This document shows positions 45,166 through 54,545 of a DNA stretch of 64,000 bases, piece by piece. The notes beneath the pieces were generated by a model. That model saw only the letters and a list, made by a program, of their open reading frames with translations. It searched no databases and had not been told where the DNA came from. This DNA is from an uncultured Massilia sp. (GTDB lineage: Bacteria > Pseudomonadota > Gammaproteobacteria > Burkholderiales > Burkholderiaceae_D), in assembly GCA_913778765.1 (NCBI GenBank), contig CAJYXO010000049.1:1-64000 (forward strand). Reading direction: 5' to 3'. The translations under genes and the position numbers were made by a program. Each line of letters starts with the position of its first letter. Position 1 is the first letter of the stretch.

Positions 45166-46242
45166 TCATTGGGCAGCCGACGTGCGGGGCGAGATGAAGG
45201 CTTTATGGAACAGGTGGCGCGACAGCAACAGCGGCGGCATCCGCAGCCAGTTGCCGCGCAGGTAAAGAGCGAAGCGCGCCAGGCCGCTGAAGCGGTCTTC
45301 GCAGCTGGCGTGGACCGGCAGCAGAGCCCGCGCGAACAGCTGGTCCATCAGCCCCAGCAGCGCGCGGTTCGGCGCCGCCGGCGCCAGCGCATCCAGCACC
45401 GCCTGCGGCACCGGGGTCCCGAGCAGGCGCCGGCAATAGCGCAAGGCATAGAACAGGGGCCGCGCCAGTTCCAGTTCGCGGGCGCGCGCCGGCAGCCCCT
45501 GCCAGAATCCGGGCCGGTTGCCGAACTCGCCCAGCAGGCGGTGGATGTCGTACAGGTCGCGCAGTCCCTTGTCGAACTCGCCGTCGAAGAACAGGTGCAC
45601 CGCACTGTGCAGCACCATGTCGGCCGGCGCCAGCGTCGCCACGCCGGGCAGGCCGGGCACCGGCTGCGCCGCGGCGCGCAGCAGGTCCGGATCGGGACGC
45701 AGGGGAGCCGTTTCCGGCAGGATCGCATGGTGCACATCGATGGCATTGCCGCGCCGGATGTGCACCATCGGCGGCAATTCGTGCATCCATTGCCGGTAAT
45801 AGTGCTGGTCGTAGGCGTCGTGGTGGGTCGTGGCCCAGCCGCCCAGCATCAGCGCCGCCTCGACGTCCGGCAACAGGGCTTTCGGCACCAGCACGTCGAT
45901 GTCCGAGAACAGGCGCCCGCGCCCGGCCGCCAGGCCGGCCGCCATGTAGGCCGCGCCCTTGAGCAGGATCAGCGGCATCCTGAACGCGGCGAGCGCGCGC
46001 TGGATCTCGCGGATTTCGAATTGCACGGCCTGGCGATGCCGCGTTTCGATCGTGCGCGCCCAGTCCAGGTGGCGCCTGGCGGCGGGCGGCACGCGGTCCG
46101 CCAGCCCCTCTTCTTCGCTCAGCCAGCACAGCGTGGCGCTCAGGTTCGCGGCAGTGGCCTGGCGCAGCAGCAGCTCCCAGCCCGCCAGGTCGAGGTCCGC
46201 CATCTTTTGCGGGGCGCGCAGGATCTCGAGCAGCACCGTCAT
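45166..46242 (-). CDS. HPr-rel-A system nucleotidyltransferase-like protein
   Basis: 358 residues from ATG 46242 (4-base overlap with the kinase stop). Nucleotidyltransferase core: LLKGAA near 94-98 and GRLFSDIDVLVPKA with Asp114/Asp116 metal ligands. Later residues are helical with RDLYDIHRLLGEF. It belongs to the aminoglycoside-type (MNT) transferase group known in the HPr-rel-A set; substrate unknown. Confidence 0.77.
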   Translation of the reverse strand: MTVLLEILRAPQKMADLDLAGWELLLRQATAANLSATLCWLSEEEGLADRVPPAARRHLDWARTIETRHRQAVQFEIREIQRALAAFRMPLILLKGAAYMAAGLAAGRGRLFSDIDVLVPKALLPDVEAALMLGGWATTHHDAYDQHYYRQWMHELPPMVHIRRGNAIDVHHAILPETAPLRPDPDLLRAAAQPVPGLPGVATLAPADMVLHSAVHLFFDGEFDKGLRDLYDIHRLLGEFGNRPGFWQGLPARARELELARPLFYALRYCRRLLGTPVPQAVLDALAPAAPNRALLGLMDQLFARALLPVHASCEDRFSGLARFALYLRGNWLRMPPLLLSRHLFHKAFISPRTSAAQ

Positions 46243-47156
46243 GGCGCCTCTCCGGCGAGCCGGTCGAAGACGGCCACTGCATCCTCCAGCCGGCTGTAGC
46301 GGAAATCGTAGGCGGCGCTGCGCGCCATCAGTCCGGCCACCGCATGGAAGCCTTCCACGCCGAGCCGGCTGTAATTGAAGGCGTTTTCGGCCACGCGCAG
46401 GAAGGCGCGCGCCTTCGGAATCGTCTCCAGCTCCGGCGCGGCGCCGGCGGCGTAGCGCGGGAAGACGATCCAGGCCGGCAGCGCGGGCTCGCCGGCCCGG
46501 GCGATGCTGTCGCCGGGCGCCTTCATGTGGGCCACCGTGCCCTTCACGGTATCGTGCACTGGGGCGCTGAACACGGCGTCCGGCGCCCAGTTGCGGATCA
46601 CCTCGATCGAGGCATTCTTCAGGCTGACGGGGCGGGCGGGGCCCGTCACTTCGGCGCCGTCCAGGCGCACCAGGGTCAGCTCGTCCGACAGCAGGCGCCA
46701 GCCGCGATGGACCAGGGCGGCGCACAGCGTGCTCTTGCCCGAGCCCGGCGGTGCCGGCAGGATCGCGGCGCGGCCGTTCTTTTCGATCACGGCGGCGTGG
46801 ATGATCAGGCAGGACTGGACGCGGCTGGTCACGCACCAGTTCATCCCCCATTCCAGCATGGCGAAAGCCTGGTTCAGCGGCAGCGGGGTGAAGGTCCTGG
46901 CGCCGTCATGATCGAGCTGCGCCTGCGGACGCAACCAGCGGCGCACCCCGGCAGCACGGCTGATGCGCAGATGAAAGTCGGCCAGGCTGTCGTCGCCGGC
47001 CAGCGGGTAGTCGCCGTACAGCAAGGCGATGCCGTCGGCGACATGCGGAATCGTGCTGCGCACGCAGGTCACGAACTCGCCGGTCCGCAAGCGCAAACCG
47101 GTCGTCGCCAGGCGCTCACGCAGCTGGTCGGGCGGGACCGAAGCGACGGTCAGCAT
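46239..47156 (-). CDS. HprK-related kinase A
   Basis: 305 residues. P-loop PPGSGKST at 136-143 in AILPAPPGSGKSTLCAALVH, second motif RLLSDELTLVRLDG with metal-binding Asp, and the basic (KGTVAHMKAP) loop. It matches the HprK-like kinases of the HPr-rel-A system (a predicted modification system related to PEP-dependent HPr kinase), but no HPr gene is in this cluster. Overlaps the PqqD-like gene by seven bases. Confidence 0.85.
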   Translation of the reverse strand: MLTVASVPPDQLRERLATTGLRLRTGEFVTCVRSTIPHVADGIALLYGDYPLAGDDSLADFHLRISRAAGVRRWLRPQAQLDHDGARTFTPLPLNQAFAMLEWGMNWCVTSRVQSCLIIHAAVIEKNGRAAILPAPPGSGKSTLCAALVHRGWRLLSDELTLVRLDGAEVTGPARPVSLKNASIEVIRNWAPDAVFSAPVHDTVKGTVAHMKAPGDSIARAGEPALPAWIVFPRYAAGAAPELETIPKARAFLRVAENAFNYSRLGVEGFHAVAGLMARSAAYDFRYSRLEDAVAVFDRLAGEAP

Positions 47157-47413
47157 GTGGCGTCTTCGATCAAGGAAAGGTTGAAGAGCTCGTCGAGCAG
47201 GTCATCCAGGGCGTCCCGCTGTTCGGGATCGGCGGACAGGTCCAGCGCGATGGCCAGCGCGGGCGCGTTGCGCGGGCCGTGCTGGAGCTCAAGCAACAGC
47301 TCGACCGCAAGCTCTCCGAGCAGATGGGTATCACCGGACAGGTCGTTGTATAACAGGTATTCGCCTTCCCAACCGTACCGGGTCAGGGTCTGGCCCGGAC
47401 TCAGTCGCCACAT
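47150..47413 (-). CDS. HPr-rel-A system PqqD-like peptide-chaperone protein
   Basis: 87 residues. PqqD-like fold: WRLSPGQTLTRYGWEGEYLL, NDLSGDTHLLGELAVELLLE and a C-terminal helix (LLDELFNLSLIED). PqqD-type proteins bind a precursor peptide's leader and hand it to a modifying enzyme. Overlap with the kinase gene suggests a complex. Confidence 0.82.
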   Translation of the reverse strand: MWRLSPGQTLTRYGWEGEYLLYNDLSGDTHLLGELAVELLLELQHGPRNAPALAIALDLSADPEQRDALDDLLDELFNLSLIEDATC

Positions 47414-47427
47414 GCGCGGATGTCGCC

Positions 47428-48003
47428 TTAAGCCATTGTGGACTTCAGGTAACGAACGATCTTGGCGCCGTCCCAGGGCGTGGCCCCGGCGGTCGGCACG
47501 AAGCCGCCATTCAGGTAACCATTCCAGATCTCGAAGACCTTGTACTCGTCCATGCAGGTGATCAGGTGGGCGCGCACATTCAACAGGCTGGCGACGATGT
47601 GCATCGCAACGTTCTGGCGATCCGCCGACTTCGACGGTTCCAGGTTGCCCACCACATTCATCAGCGTGCAGTTGAACAGCGCGCTGGACGTCGAGCAGGT
47701 GAAGACCCGGCCGAACTTCAGGTTCGGATCGGTATGGGCGCTCGGCCAGGCCGTCGGGTGGGTCTTCCAGTAGCCCGGCGAGCGGCCCAGCTTCGAGGTT
47801 CCCGGCGAGTGGCTGGCAACGGTCACCGAATCGAATCCGGACGGCGACAAGGCGCCGATCGTGGTGGCCATGCTGTTGCGGCTGGCCATGGTGAGGATGA
47901 CTCCAGAGAGGGCGCCGCCGGACTTGGCAAAGCGGCGCCGGGCTTCGCCCTTGGCGCTCAGGCTGGGAGATGAGTCCGATCCCAAATGTTCTTGGTCATC
48001 CAC
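47428..48003 (-). CDS. GYWKTHPTAWP protein linked to HPr-rel-A (candidate target)
   Basis: 191 residues from GTG 48003, with AAGGA 9 bases upstream. N-terminal charged part, a Tat-like or single-anchor segment (RRRFAKSGGALSGVILTMAS), then RSPGYWKTHPTAWPSA and Cys-containing core (VFTCSTSSALFNCTLMNVVG; MDEYKVFEIWNGYLNGGFVP). SPGYWKNHPTAWP-type motifs recur in proteins from such loci. It lies 14 bases before the PqqD-like gene, same strand, behind a sigma-54-like promoter; it may be the substrate of the cluster. Confidence 0.5.
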   Translation of the reverse strand: MDDQEHLGSDSSPSLSAKGEARRRFAKSGGALSGVILTMASRNSMATTIGALSPSGFDSVTVASHSPGTSKLGRSPGYWKTHPTAWPSAHTDPNLKFGRVFTCSTSSALFNCTLMNVVGNLEPSKSADRQNVAMHIVASLLNVRAHLITCMDEYKVFEIWNGYLNGGFVPTAGATPWDGAKIVRYLKSTMA

Positions 48004-48054
48004 TTTTATGTTCCTTAGAAGAATACTGCGACTGGCTTTCGATATCGTTCAAAA

Positions 48055-48070
48055 AGCAAGATGCGTTCCA
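48055..48070 (-). promoter_or_regulatory. Sigma-54-like promoter of the HPr-rel-A cluster
   Basis: Minus strand TGGAACGCATCTTGCT: GG and GC are 10 bases apart; one mismatch to TGGCACG-N4-TTGCW. It lies 52 bases before the first gene's GTG. Confidence 0.65.
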
Positions 48071-48211
48071 TACACACTATATTGCCCTATGAACATATAT
48101 AGATCAACCAGTTACGTGTTTCTTCACCAGCAAACAACGAAGTTTAGCGGAAGCCGGCGCAGCAGCGTGTAAAAATTGTCGACAACCGTGCTGGCCCCAT
48201 CAAGCCATCCT

Positions 48212-48838
48212 TTAGAAGAAGCTTTCGGGGATGACCAGCACGTCGCCCGGGCGCATCGGCGTGTTGGCCGAGATGTCGCCGTTCTTGATCAGGTCGTCCA
48301 GGCGCACATTGAATTTCTCCTGGCGGCCATCGACGGTACGGATCAGGCTCGCGCGGTTACCGGCCGCAAACTCGGTGGTGCCGCCGACGGCGATCATCAC
48401 GTCCATCAGGGTCATGTCGCGGCGATACGGCAGGGCCTGCGGTTTGGCGGCCTGGCCGACCACGCGGACCTGCTCGCTGAAATTGCCGACGAAGTTGGTG
48501 ACGATGACGGTCACCACCGGCTGCTGGATGAATTTGGCCAGCGCCTTTTCGATGTCGCGCGCCAGTTCGGTCGAGCTCTTGCCGGCGGCCTGCAGGTCTT
48601 CGACCAGCGGCGTGGTGATCTTGCCGTCCGGACGTACCGGCACCGCCATCGACACTTCGGGATTACGCCACACCATGATGTTGACGGTGTCGCCCGGGCC
48701 GATCAGGTAATCGGCATTGCTGACCTGGGTCTGCGGCGGCGCTTGGGTGCTGGTGGCGCAGCCGCTCAGTGCCAGCGTGCACGCCACGGCGGCTGCCATC
48801 GCCGCATGTTTGATCAGGTTCGCCTTGTCCTTGCCCAC
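48212..48838 (-). CDS. XrtA-system polysaccharide export lipoprotein (Wza-like)
   Basis: 208 residues from GTG 48838 with GGAAGGGG upstream; longer in-frame starts lack a signal. Lipobox LSGC (Cys27). Export domain DYLIGPGDTVNIMVWRNPEV and SLBB-like QVRVVGQAAKPQALPYRRDM. Forms the outer-membrane channel for the exopolysaccharide. Transcribed away from the rest of the EPS operon at 49424. Confidence 0.87.
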   Translation of the reverse strand: MGKDKANLIKHAAMAAAVACTLALSGCATSTQAPPQTQVSNADYLIGPGDTVNIMVWRNPEVSMAVPVRPDGKITTPLVEDLQAAGKSSTELARDIEKALAKFIQQPVVTVIVTNFVGNFSEQVRVVGQAAKPQALPYRRDMTLMDVMIAVGGTTEFAAGNRASLIRTVDGRQEKFNVRLDDLIKNGDISANTPMRPGDVLVIPESFF

Positions 48839-49423
48839 GTCAATCCCCTTCCACCAACGGTGCCTGCAAAAAATTGTAAAAAAGCCACTAACAGCGGCGT
48901 ATTGTATACCATAGTGCTTCTGGAAAAGACCGCGCACAATAGAAATTGTTTTCGTCAATCCATTTTTGTTGCAGCGACTTTTTGAACATTGCTGCCCTGC
49001 GTTCGTGCACGTAGGTGTACCACATATGGAACAGTTGTGACGTTTCGGACAGGCACCAACCGTGCACCCCCTTTTGCATTTTAGACATTACAATGCAGCT
49101 GTTTGATTTCGAACAATTGCAGTGAGACAAGTCTATGCAGCCATGCCGCACGCATGAACAACCATGTTTTTTGCATGCAATAAGCCGCGCAGATTTCATT
49201 GATGCCCATTCAATAATTTCACGAAGTTAATGCAAATTCGTCGAATCTCCTGGTTTCCCACCGGAACTTGTGTTGTAGGCGAGGCACGTCCTGCCGAGCG
49301 TTTCACATTTTTCTCGTGCGTAATTGCAATTGCCCGGAGTACAAGCGATGATGCGAGGTATTTCATTTTTCCTTGATCCGGCTCAAAGCAAGAGGCCGGA
49401 TCGTTTATGGCGAGACTGACACG
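48839..49423. other. 585-base divergent regulatory region of the EPS locus
   Basis: No credible gene. It holds an extended -10 lookalike (TGGTATACAAT) for the export gene on the minus strand and, for the rightward operon, a weak sigma-54 match AGGCACC-N-GTGCAC near 49051-49066 (GG-N10-GC kept, the T of -24 and one T of -12 lost). A perfect 8-bp hairpin GATCCGGC/GCCGGATC (49375-49402) lies just before the first gene. Confidence 0.6.
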
Positions 49424-50962
49424 ATGGCAGAACTTACAGCCGCACTCCTCAATTTCCTCAAGGCGATTGGCAAATACCGCTGGCATGCGGTCGTCATCAC
49501 CTGGACCATCGCGCTGATCGGCTGGTTCGTGGTGCTCCGCTTGCCCAACCAGTACGAGGCCTCGGCCCGCGTCTATGTCGACACGCAGAGCATCCTGAAG
49601 CCCCTGCTGTCGGGCATGACCACCCTGCCCAACCTGGACCAGCAGGTGGTGTTCATGCGCCGCACCCTGATCAGCCGTCCGAACGTCGAGCGCCTGATGC
49701 GCATGACGGACCTGGACGTGAAGGCCAAGGACAGCAAGGAACACGAAAAGATGGTCGACGACCTGATGTCCCAGATCAAGATCGGGGGCACCGAGCGCGA
49801 CGACATCTACACGCTGACCTATGTGTCGAGCAACCCGAAGCTGGGCAAGGAAATCGTGCAGAACCTGCTGCAGATCTTCGTCGAGGGCAGCTTCAGCGGC
49901 AAGAAGCAGGATTCCGAAAAGGCGGTCCAGTTCATCGACGACCAGATCAAGTCGTATGAAGACAAGCTGGCCGCGGCCGAGAACTCGCTGAAGGAGTTCA
50001 AGATCAAGAACATGGGCCTGCTGCCGCGCGAAGGCGGCGGCGACTTCGGCGGCCAGCTGATGCAGGCCACCGATCAGCTGAGCACGGCGCGCCTGGAACT
50101 GGCCGAGGCCGAACAGGCCCGCAACGCGATCCGCCGCCAGATCTCGGGCGAGCCGGCCAAGCCGGGCGAAACCTCGACCTTCGTGCCGGTGACCGATCCG
50201 GACCTGGAAGCCCGCATCGTCACCGTGCAGAAGAACCTCGACGGCCTGCGTCTGCAGTACACCGAAGAGCATCCGGACATCGTCGCCAACAAGCGCCTGC
50301 TGGGGCAGCTGCTGGCGCAGAAGGCCGATCTGGCCAAGACCAAGAAGCGCAGCGCCGACCCGGGCGCCGGCTACAGCCCGATGCTGCAGCAGCTGAACAT
50401 CCAGCTGTCGCAGGCCGAAGCCCAGGTGGCCTCGATGCGCACCCGCGTCGAAGAGTACAGCGGCCGCGTGGCGCGCCTGCGCGCCCAGAGCGCGTCGGTG
50501 CCGGAGATCGAAGCCCAGCTGGCCCAGCTGAACCGCGACTACCAGGTCAACCGCGAAAACTACCAGAAGCTGGTCGAGCGCCGCGAATCGGCGCGCCTGT
50601 CGGGCGACCTGTCGTCCGCCACCGACATGCTGACCTTCCGCGTGATCGATCCGCCCACCGTCCCGACCCAGCCGAGCGGCCCGAACCGCCTGCGCCTGTT
50701 CTCGCTGGTGTTCGCCGCGGCGCTGGCGGCCGGCATCGCCGTCGCTTTCCTGATGAGCCAGGTGCGTCCGACCTTCCTCAGCCATGCCACGCTGCGCGAG
50801 GTCACCGGCCTGCCGGTGCTCGGCTCGATCGGCATGAACTGGACCGGCGAGCAGACCGTGCGCCGCAAGCGCCGCCTGGTCGCCCTCGGCTTCTCGGTGC
50901 TGGTCCTGTTCGGCGCGTACGGCGCCGGTGTGGCGGCGATCCTGTCGCGCCCCACGCTTTGA
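49424..50962 (+). CDS. XrtA-system chain-length determinant protein
   Basis: 512 residues. Wzz domain with N-terminal helix (AVVITWTIALIGWFVVL), long coiled coil (about 170-410: EDKLAAAENSLKEFKIKNMG) and a C-terminal helix near 440. Controls polysaccharide length with the kinase next to it. First gene of the rightward EPS operon. Confidence 0.88.
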   Translation: MAELTAALLNFLKAIGKYRWHAVVITWTIALIGWFVVLRLPNQYEASARVYVDTQSILKPLLSGMTTLPNLDQQVVFMRRTLISRPNVERLMRMTDLDVKAKDSKEHEKMVDDLMSQIKIGGTERDDIYTLTYVSSNPKLGKEIVQNLLQIFVEGSFSGKKQDSEKAVQFIDDQIKSYEDKLAAAENSLKEFKIKNMGLLPREGGGDFGGQLMQATDQLSTARLELAEAEQARNAIRRQISGEPAKPGETSTFVPVTDPDLEARIVTVQKNLDGLRLQYTEEHPDIVANKRLLGQLLAQKADLAKTKKRSADPGAGYSPMLQQLNIQLSQAEAQVASMRTRVEEYSGRVARLRAQSASVPEIEAQLAQLNRDYQVNRENYQKLVERRESARLSGDLSSATDMLTFRVIDPPTVPTQPSGPNRLRLFSLVFAAALAAGIAVAFLMSQVRPTFLSHATLREVTGLPVLGSIGMNWTGEQTVRRKRRLVALGFSVLVLFGAYGAGVAAILSRPTL

Positions 50963-50981
50963 GTTACGCAAGGAGTTCAAC

Positions 50982-51920
50982 GTGAGCATTATCGAAAAAG
51001 CAGCCAGCCGCATCGACCGCCAGCGCCCTGTCACCCCGGGCGCCGCTGCCGCCACGCCGGCCGCCGCCGCCGCCACCATCGTCGACGACGCCCCGGCCGC
51101 CGTCCTGGAACAGGAAGCGCCGCGCGCGACCGTGCGTCCGGCGCCGCTGCTGTCGGCCGCCGCCGAAGCCGAACCGGTGCAGTCGAAACCCGCCACCCGC
51201 CGCATCGAACTGGACCTGGCGCGCATGCGCGAGCTGGGCATGGTCACCGCCGCCGGCGGCCGCACCCCGCTGCTGGAAGACTTCCGCATCATCAAGCGCC
51301 CGCTGCTGCAGCGCGCCTTCGCCGAACGCGTCCCGGGCGACAAGCCGGGCAACCTGATCATGCTGACCAGCTCCCTGCCGGGCGAAGGCAAGACCTATTG
51401 CGCGATCAACCTGGCAATGAGCATCGCGATGGAACTCGACCACACCGTGCTGCTGGTCGACGCCGACGTCGCCCGTCCCTCGGTGCTGCGCACGCTCGGC
51501 CTGCCGTCCCAGCGCGGCCTGATGGACATCCTGACCGACGACAAGGTCGACATGGCCGATGTCATGCTGCGCACCAACGTCGACACGCTGTCGATCCTGC
51601 CGGCCGGCACCGCCACCGCGCGCGCCACCGAACTGCTGGCCAGCTCCACCATGAGCAACCTGGTCAACGAGATCGCCAACCGCTATCCGGACCGGATCGT
51701 GATCTTCGATTCGCCGCCTCTGCTGCTGACCAGCGAAGCCCGCGAACTCGCCTCGCACATGGGGCAGATCGTGGTGGTGGTCGAGGCCCAGACCACGACC
51801 CAGCATGCGGTCAAGGAAGCGCTGCACCAGCTGGAAGGCTTCAGCAACGTCAATCTCATCTATAACAAGACCAGGGACCTCCCCGGCATCGAAGAGACGT
51901 ATGACTATCACTACGGCTAA
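50982..51920 (+). CDS. XrtA-system tyrosine autokinase
   Basis: 312 residues from GTG 50982 with AAGGAG 8 bases upstream. Ala-rich N terminus, Walker A SLPGEGKT near 131, Walker A' LLVDADVARP and Walker B VIFDSPPLLLT. The short C terminus has only two Tyr (YDYHYG), which are the likely phosphorylation cluster. Pairs with the chain-length protein. Overlaps the next gene by 20 bases. Confidence 0.88.
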   Translation: MSIIEKAASRIDRQRPVTPGAAAATPAAAAATIVDDAPAAVLEQEAPRATVRPAPLLSAAAEAEPVQSKPATRRIELDLARMRELGMVTAAGGRTPLLEDFRIIKRPLLQRAFAERVPGDKPGNLIMLTSSLPGEGKTYCAINLAMSIAMELDHTVLLVDADVARPSVLRTLGLPSQRGLMDILTDDKVDMADVMLRTNVDTLSILPAGTATARATELLASSTMSNLVNEIANRYPDRIVIFDSPPLLLTSEARELASHMGQIVVVVEAQTTTQHAVKEALHQLEGFSNVNLIYNKTRDLPGIEETYDYHYG

Positions 51921-53490
51921 GCTGCCGCGCAAGGCTTTGCGGCTGACGCCGCTTGCCCTGGCGGCGCTGCTGATGTCGGCCGAATGCCACGCCGACTGGA
52001 AATTGACGCCGACCGTCGGCGTTGCCGAGACCTACAGCGACAACCCCGGCCTGCTGACCGACGACGAAGCGCATGGCCAGTGGATCAGCGAAGCGACCCC
52101 CGGGTTCAAGCTGAGCAACCGCTCGCGCCGCCTGCGCCTGGACGCCCTGGGCGAATGGCATTTCTACTCCTACCAGGACAAGAACACGCCGCGCACCCAC
52201 GACCGCGAGCGCCGCTACACCTTCGACGCCGACGCCCTGCTGGTCGAGAACCTGCTGTCGCTGGAAGCGAGCGCGAACGGCTCGCGCCAGGCGACGTCGG
52301 CGTTCGGGCCGCGCTTCACGCAGCCTTATTCGACCTTCAACCGCACCGACGTGCGCACCTGGAGCGTCAGCCCGGTCGTGCGGCACCGCTTCGGCTCCTT
52401 CGCCGACCTGCAGATGCGCGTGACCCGCGATTCGGTGCAGAACGACGGCGACATCGCCGCCAACGCCTTCGCCAACAGCAAGTCGACCACCGGCCAGTTC
52501 ACCCTGGGCAGCCCGGCCAACGCGCTCGGCGCCTTCGGCTGGGGCCTGCAATACCAGCACCAGGACCTGCAGACCGAGCGCTACGGCGATTCGACCTCCG
52601 AAAACGCCTCGCTCAACCTGCGCTACCGCTTGAACAGCACGCTGGACGGCGTCTTCACCATCGGTCACGACAGCTACGAATACACCGGCATGAACAACCG
52701 CAGCGGCGGTCCGAGCTACTTGATGGGCGGCATCTGGACCCCGAGCCCGCGCACCAGCATCGATGCGCGCATCGGCCACAGCTACCTGGGCCGCACCGGT
52801 TCGCTGAACGCGGTGCAGCGCAACCGCCACCTGGTGTCGCGCGTGCTGTACAGCGACCAGGTGACGACCACCCGCGCGCAATTCCTGCTGCCGGCGGCGA
52901 TCGACACCGCGGCCATGCTGGACCGCCTGTTCAGCGCCAGCATCAGCGACCCGATCGCGCGCGCGCTGGCAGTGCAGGCCTACATGGCCTCCGCCGGCCT
53001 GCCGCCCAGCCTGGCCAACAACATCAATTACCTGAGCAACCGCTACATGCGCGAGCGGCGCCTGCAGGCGGCCCTGATCTACAACATGGCGCACAGCACG
53101 ATCACGCTGTCCGCCTACCGCAGCGAGCGCATCGCGCTGTCGGAGCAGCAGACCGACAGCGACCTGCTGGGCAGCCAGCTGAATTCGCTAAACGACAACG
53201 TACGCCAGAAAGGCGTCGACCTCAGCTTCAACTACCGCCTGTCGGCGCGCTCGGCCCTGAACGCCGCCGCCGTGGCCAGCCGCGCGACCTCGCTCACCAC
53301 CGGCATCGTCTCGCCCAGCCACCAGCTGACCCTGGGCCTGACGCGCCAGTTCGGGCGCAAGACCAATGCCATGCTCGAGCTGCGCCACACGGCCGGCAAC
53401 GGCGGCACCCCGAGCCTGAACGGCTTGTTCGCGGGGGCCGGCAGTTATACCGAAAACGCCATCACGGCGACCCTTGCCGTCCAGTTTTAA
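51901..53490 (+). CDS. XrtA-system outer-membrane beta-barrel protein
   Basis: 529 residues from ATG 51901 (overlaps the kinase). Signal peptide (LALAALLMSAECHA) then alternating beta-strand pattern to a C-terminal LAVQF, the aromatic-ending barrel signature. It matches the conserved barrel found with PEP-CTERM/XrtA polysaccharide loci; exact role unknown, likely in export. Confidence 0.8.
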   Translation: MTITTAKLPRKALRLTPLALAALLMSAECHADWKLTPTVGVAETYSDNPGLLTDDEAHGQWISEATPGFKLSNRSRRLRLDALGEWHFYSYQDKNTPRTHDRERRYTFDADALLVENLLSLEASANGSRQATSAFGPRFTQPYSTFNRTDVRTWSVSPVVRHRFGSFADLQMRVTRDSVQNDGDIAANAFANSKSTTGQFTLGSPANALGAFGWGLQYQHQDLQTERYGDSTSENASLNLRYRLNSTLDGVFTIGHDSYEYTGMNNRSGGPSYLMGGIWTPSPRTSIDARIGHSYLGRTGSLNAVQRNRHLVSRVLYSDQVTTTRAQFLLPAAIDTAAMLDRLFSASISDPIARALAVQAYMASAGLPPSLANNINYLSNRYMRERRLQAALIYNMAHSTITLSAYRSERIALSEQQTDSDLLGSQLNSLNDNVRQKGVDLSFNYRLSARSALNAAAVASRATSLTTGIVSPSHQLTLGLTRQFGRKTNAMLELRHTAGNGGTPSLNGLFAGAGSYTENAITATLAVQF

Positions 53491-53501
53491 GCGGAGCAGC
53501 G

Positions 53502-54545
53502 ATGTACGAGACCTATTACGGATTTTCCGCCAAGCCCTTCCAGCTGCGGCCCGACCCGCACTTCTTCTTCGGCAGCAAGGGGCACAAGCGCGCCATGGCC
53601 TACCTCGAGTACGGGCTGTCGCAGGGCGAAGGCTTCATCATCGTCACCGGCGAAGTCGGCGCAGGCAAGACCACGCTGGTACGCAACCTGTTCAACCGCC
53701 TGCCGTCCGACCAGATCGTGGCGGCCCACATCGTCAACACCCACCTCGATCCGGACGACACCCTGCGCATGGTGGTGTCGGCGTTCGGCCTGCCGTACGA
53801 AGGCGCGAGCAAGACCGACCTGCTGACCCGCCTGGAAAAATTCCTGTGCGACGTCGACCACCAGGGCAAGCGCGCCCTGCTCGTCATCGACGAAGCCCAG
53901 AACCTGTCGGCGCGCACGGTGGAAGAGCTGCGCATGCTGTCGAACTTCCAGACCGACGACAAATCGCTGCTGCAGACCTTCCTGCTCGGCCAGCCCGAAT
54001 TCCGCGCCACCCTGCACAGCCCCGGCATGCAGCAGCTGCGCCAGCGCGTGATCGCCAGCTACCACCTGGGCCCGATGGACGCGCAGGAGACCCGCGCCTA
54101 CATCGAGCACCGCCTGCACACCGTCGGCTGGAACGGCGACCCGTCCTTCGACGACGGCGCCCACGCCGCCATCTACGCCTACAGCGGCGGCATCCCGCGC
54201 AAGGTCAACACCCTGATGGACCGCGTGCTGCTGATGGGCTACCTGGAAGAGATGCACGCCTTCACGGAAGCCGACATCAACACCGTCATCAGCGACATCA
54301 GCGAAGAATTCCAGCTGCCGCAATCGCAGGGCGACTCGCTGGCCGTCAACACCCCGGCGGTGCTCGGACAAGAGCTGCGCACCAGCGACACGCGCACCGG
54401 CGACCGCCGCGCCAACAGCGTCGAGGTGCTGGACGAACGCATGATGCGCCTCGAAAAGTCGATCGTTTCCGTACTGTCGATCCTGAAGAAGATCGTCGCC
54501 ACGCCCCAGGGGGCGGTAACCCAGCCGATGGACAACCAAGAATGA
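53502..54545 (+). CDS. XrtA-system-associated ATPase
   Basis: 347 residues. ExeA/GspA-like AAA: MYETYYGFSAKPFQLRPDPH, Walker A GEVGAGKTT at 50-58, Walker B ALLVIDEAQNLS. C-terminal part is low complexity and then a helix. Conserved partner of the XrtA EPS operon; predicted to work at the inner membrane. Confidence 0.9.
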   Translation: MYETYYGFSAKPFQLRPDPHFFFGSKGHKRAMAYLEYGLSQGEGFIIVTGEVGAGKTTLVRNLFNRLPSDQIVAAHIVNTHLDPDDTLRMVVSAFGLPYEGASKTDLLTRLEKFLCDVDHQGKRALLVIDEAQNLSARTVEELRMLSNFQTDDKSLLQTFLLGQPEFRATLHSPGMQQLRQRVIASYHLGPMDAQETRAYIEHRLHTVGWNGDPSFDDGAHAAIYAYSGGIPRKVNTLMDRVLLMGYLEEMHAFTEADINTVISDISEEFQLPQSQGDSLAVNTPAVLGQELRTSDTRTGDRRANSVEVLDERMMRLEKSIVSVLSILKKIVATPQGAVTQPMDNQE

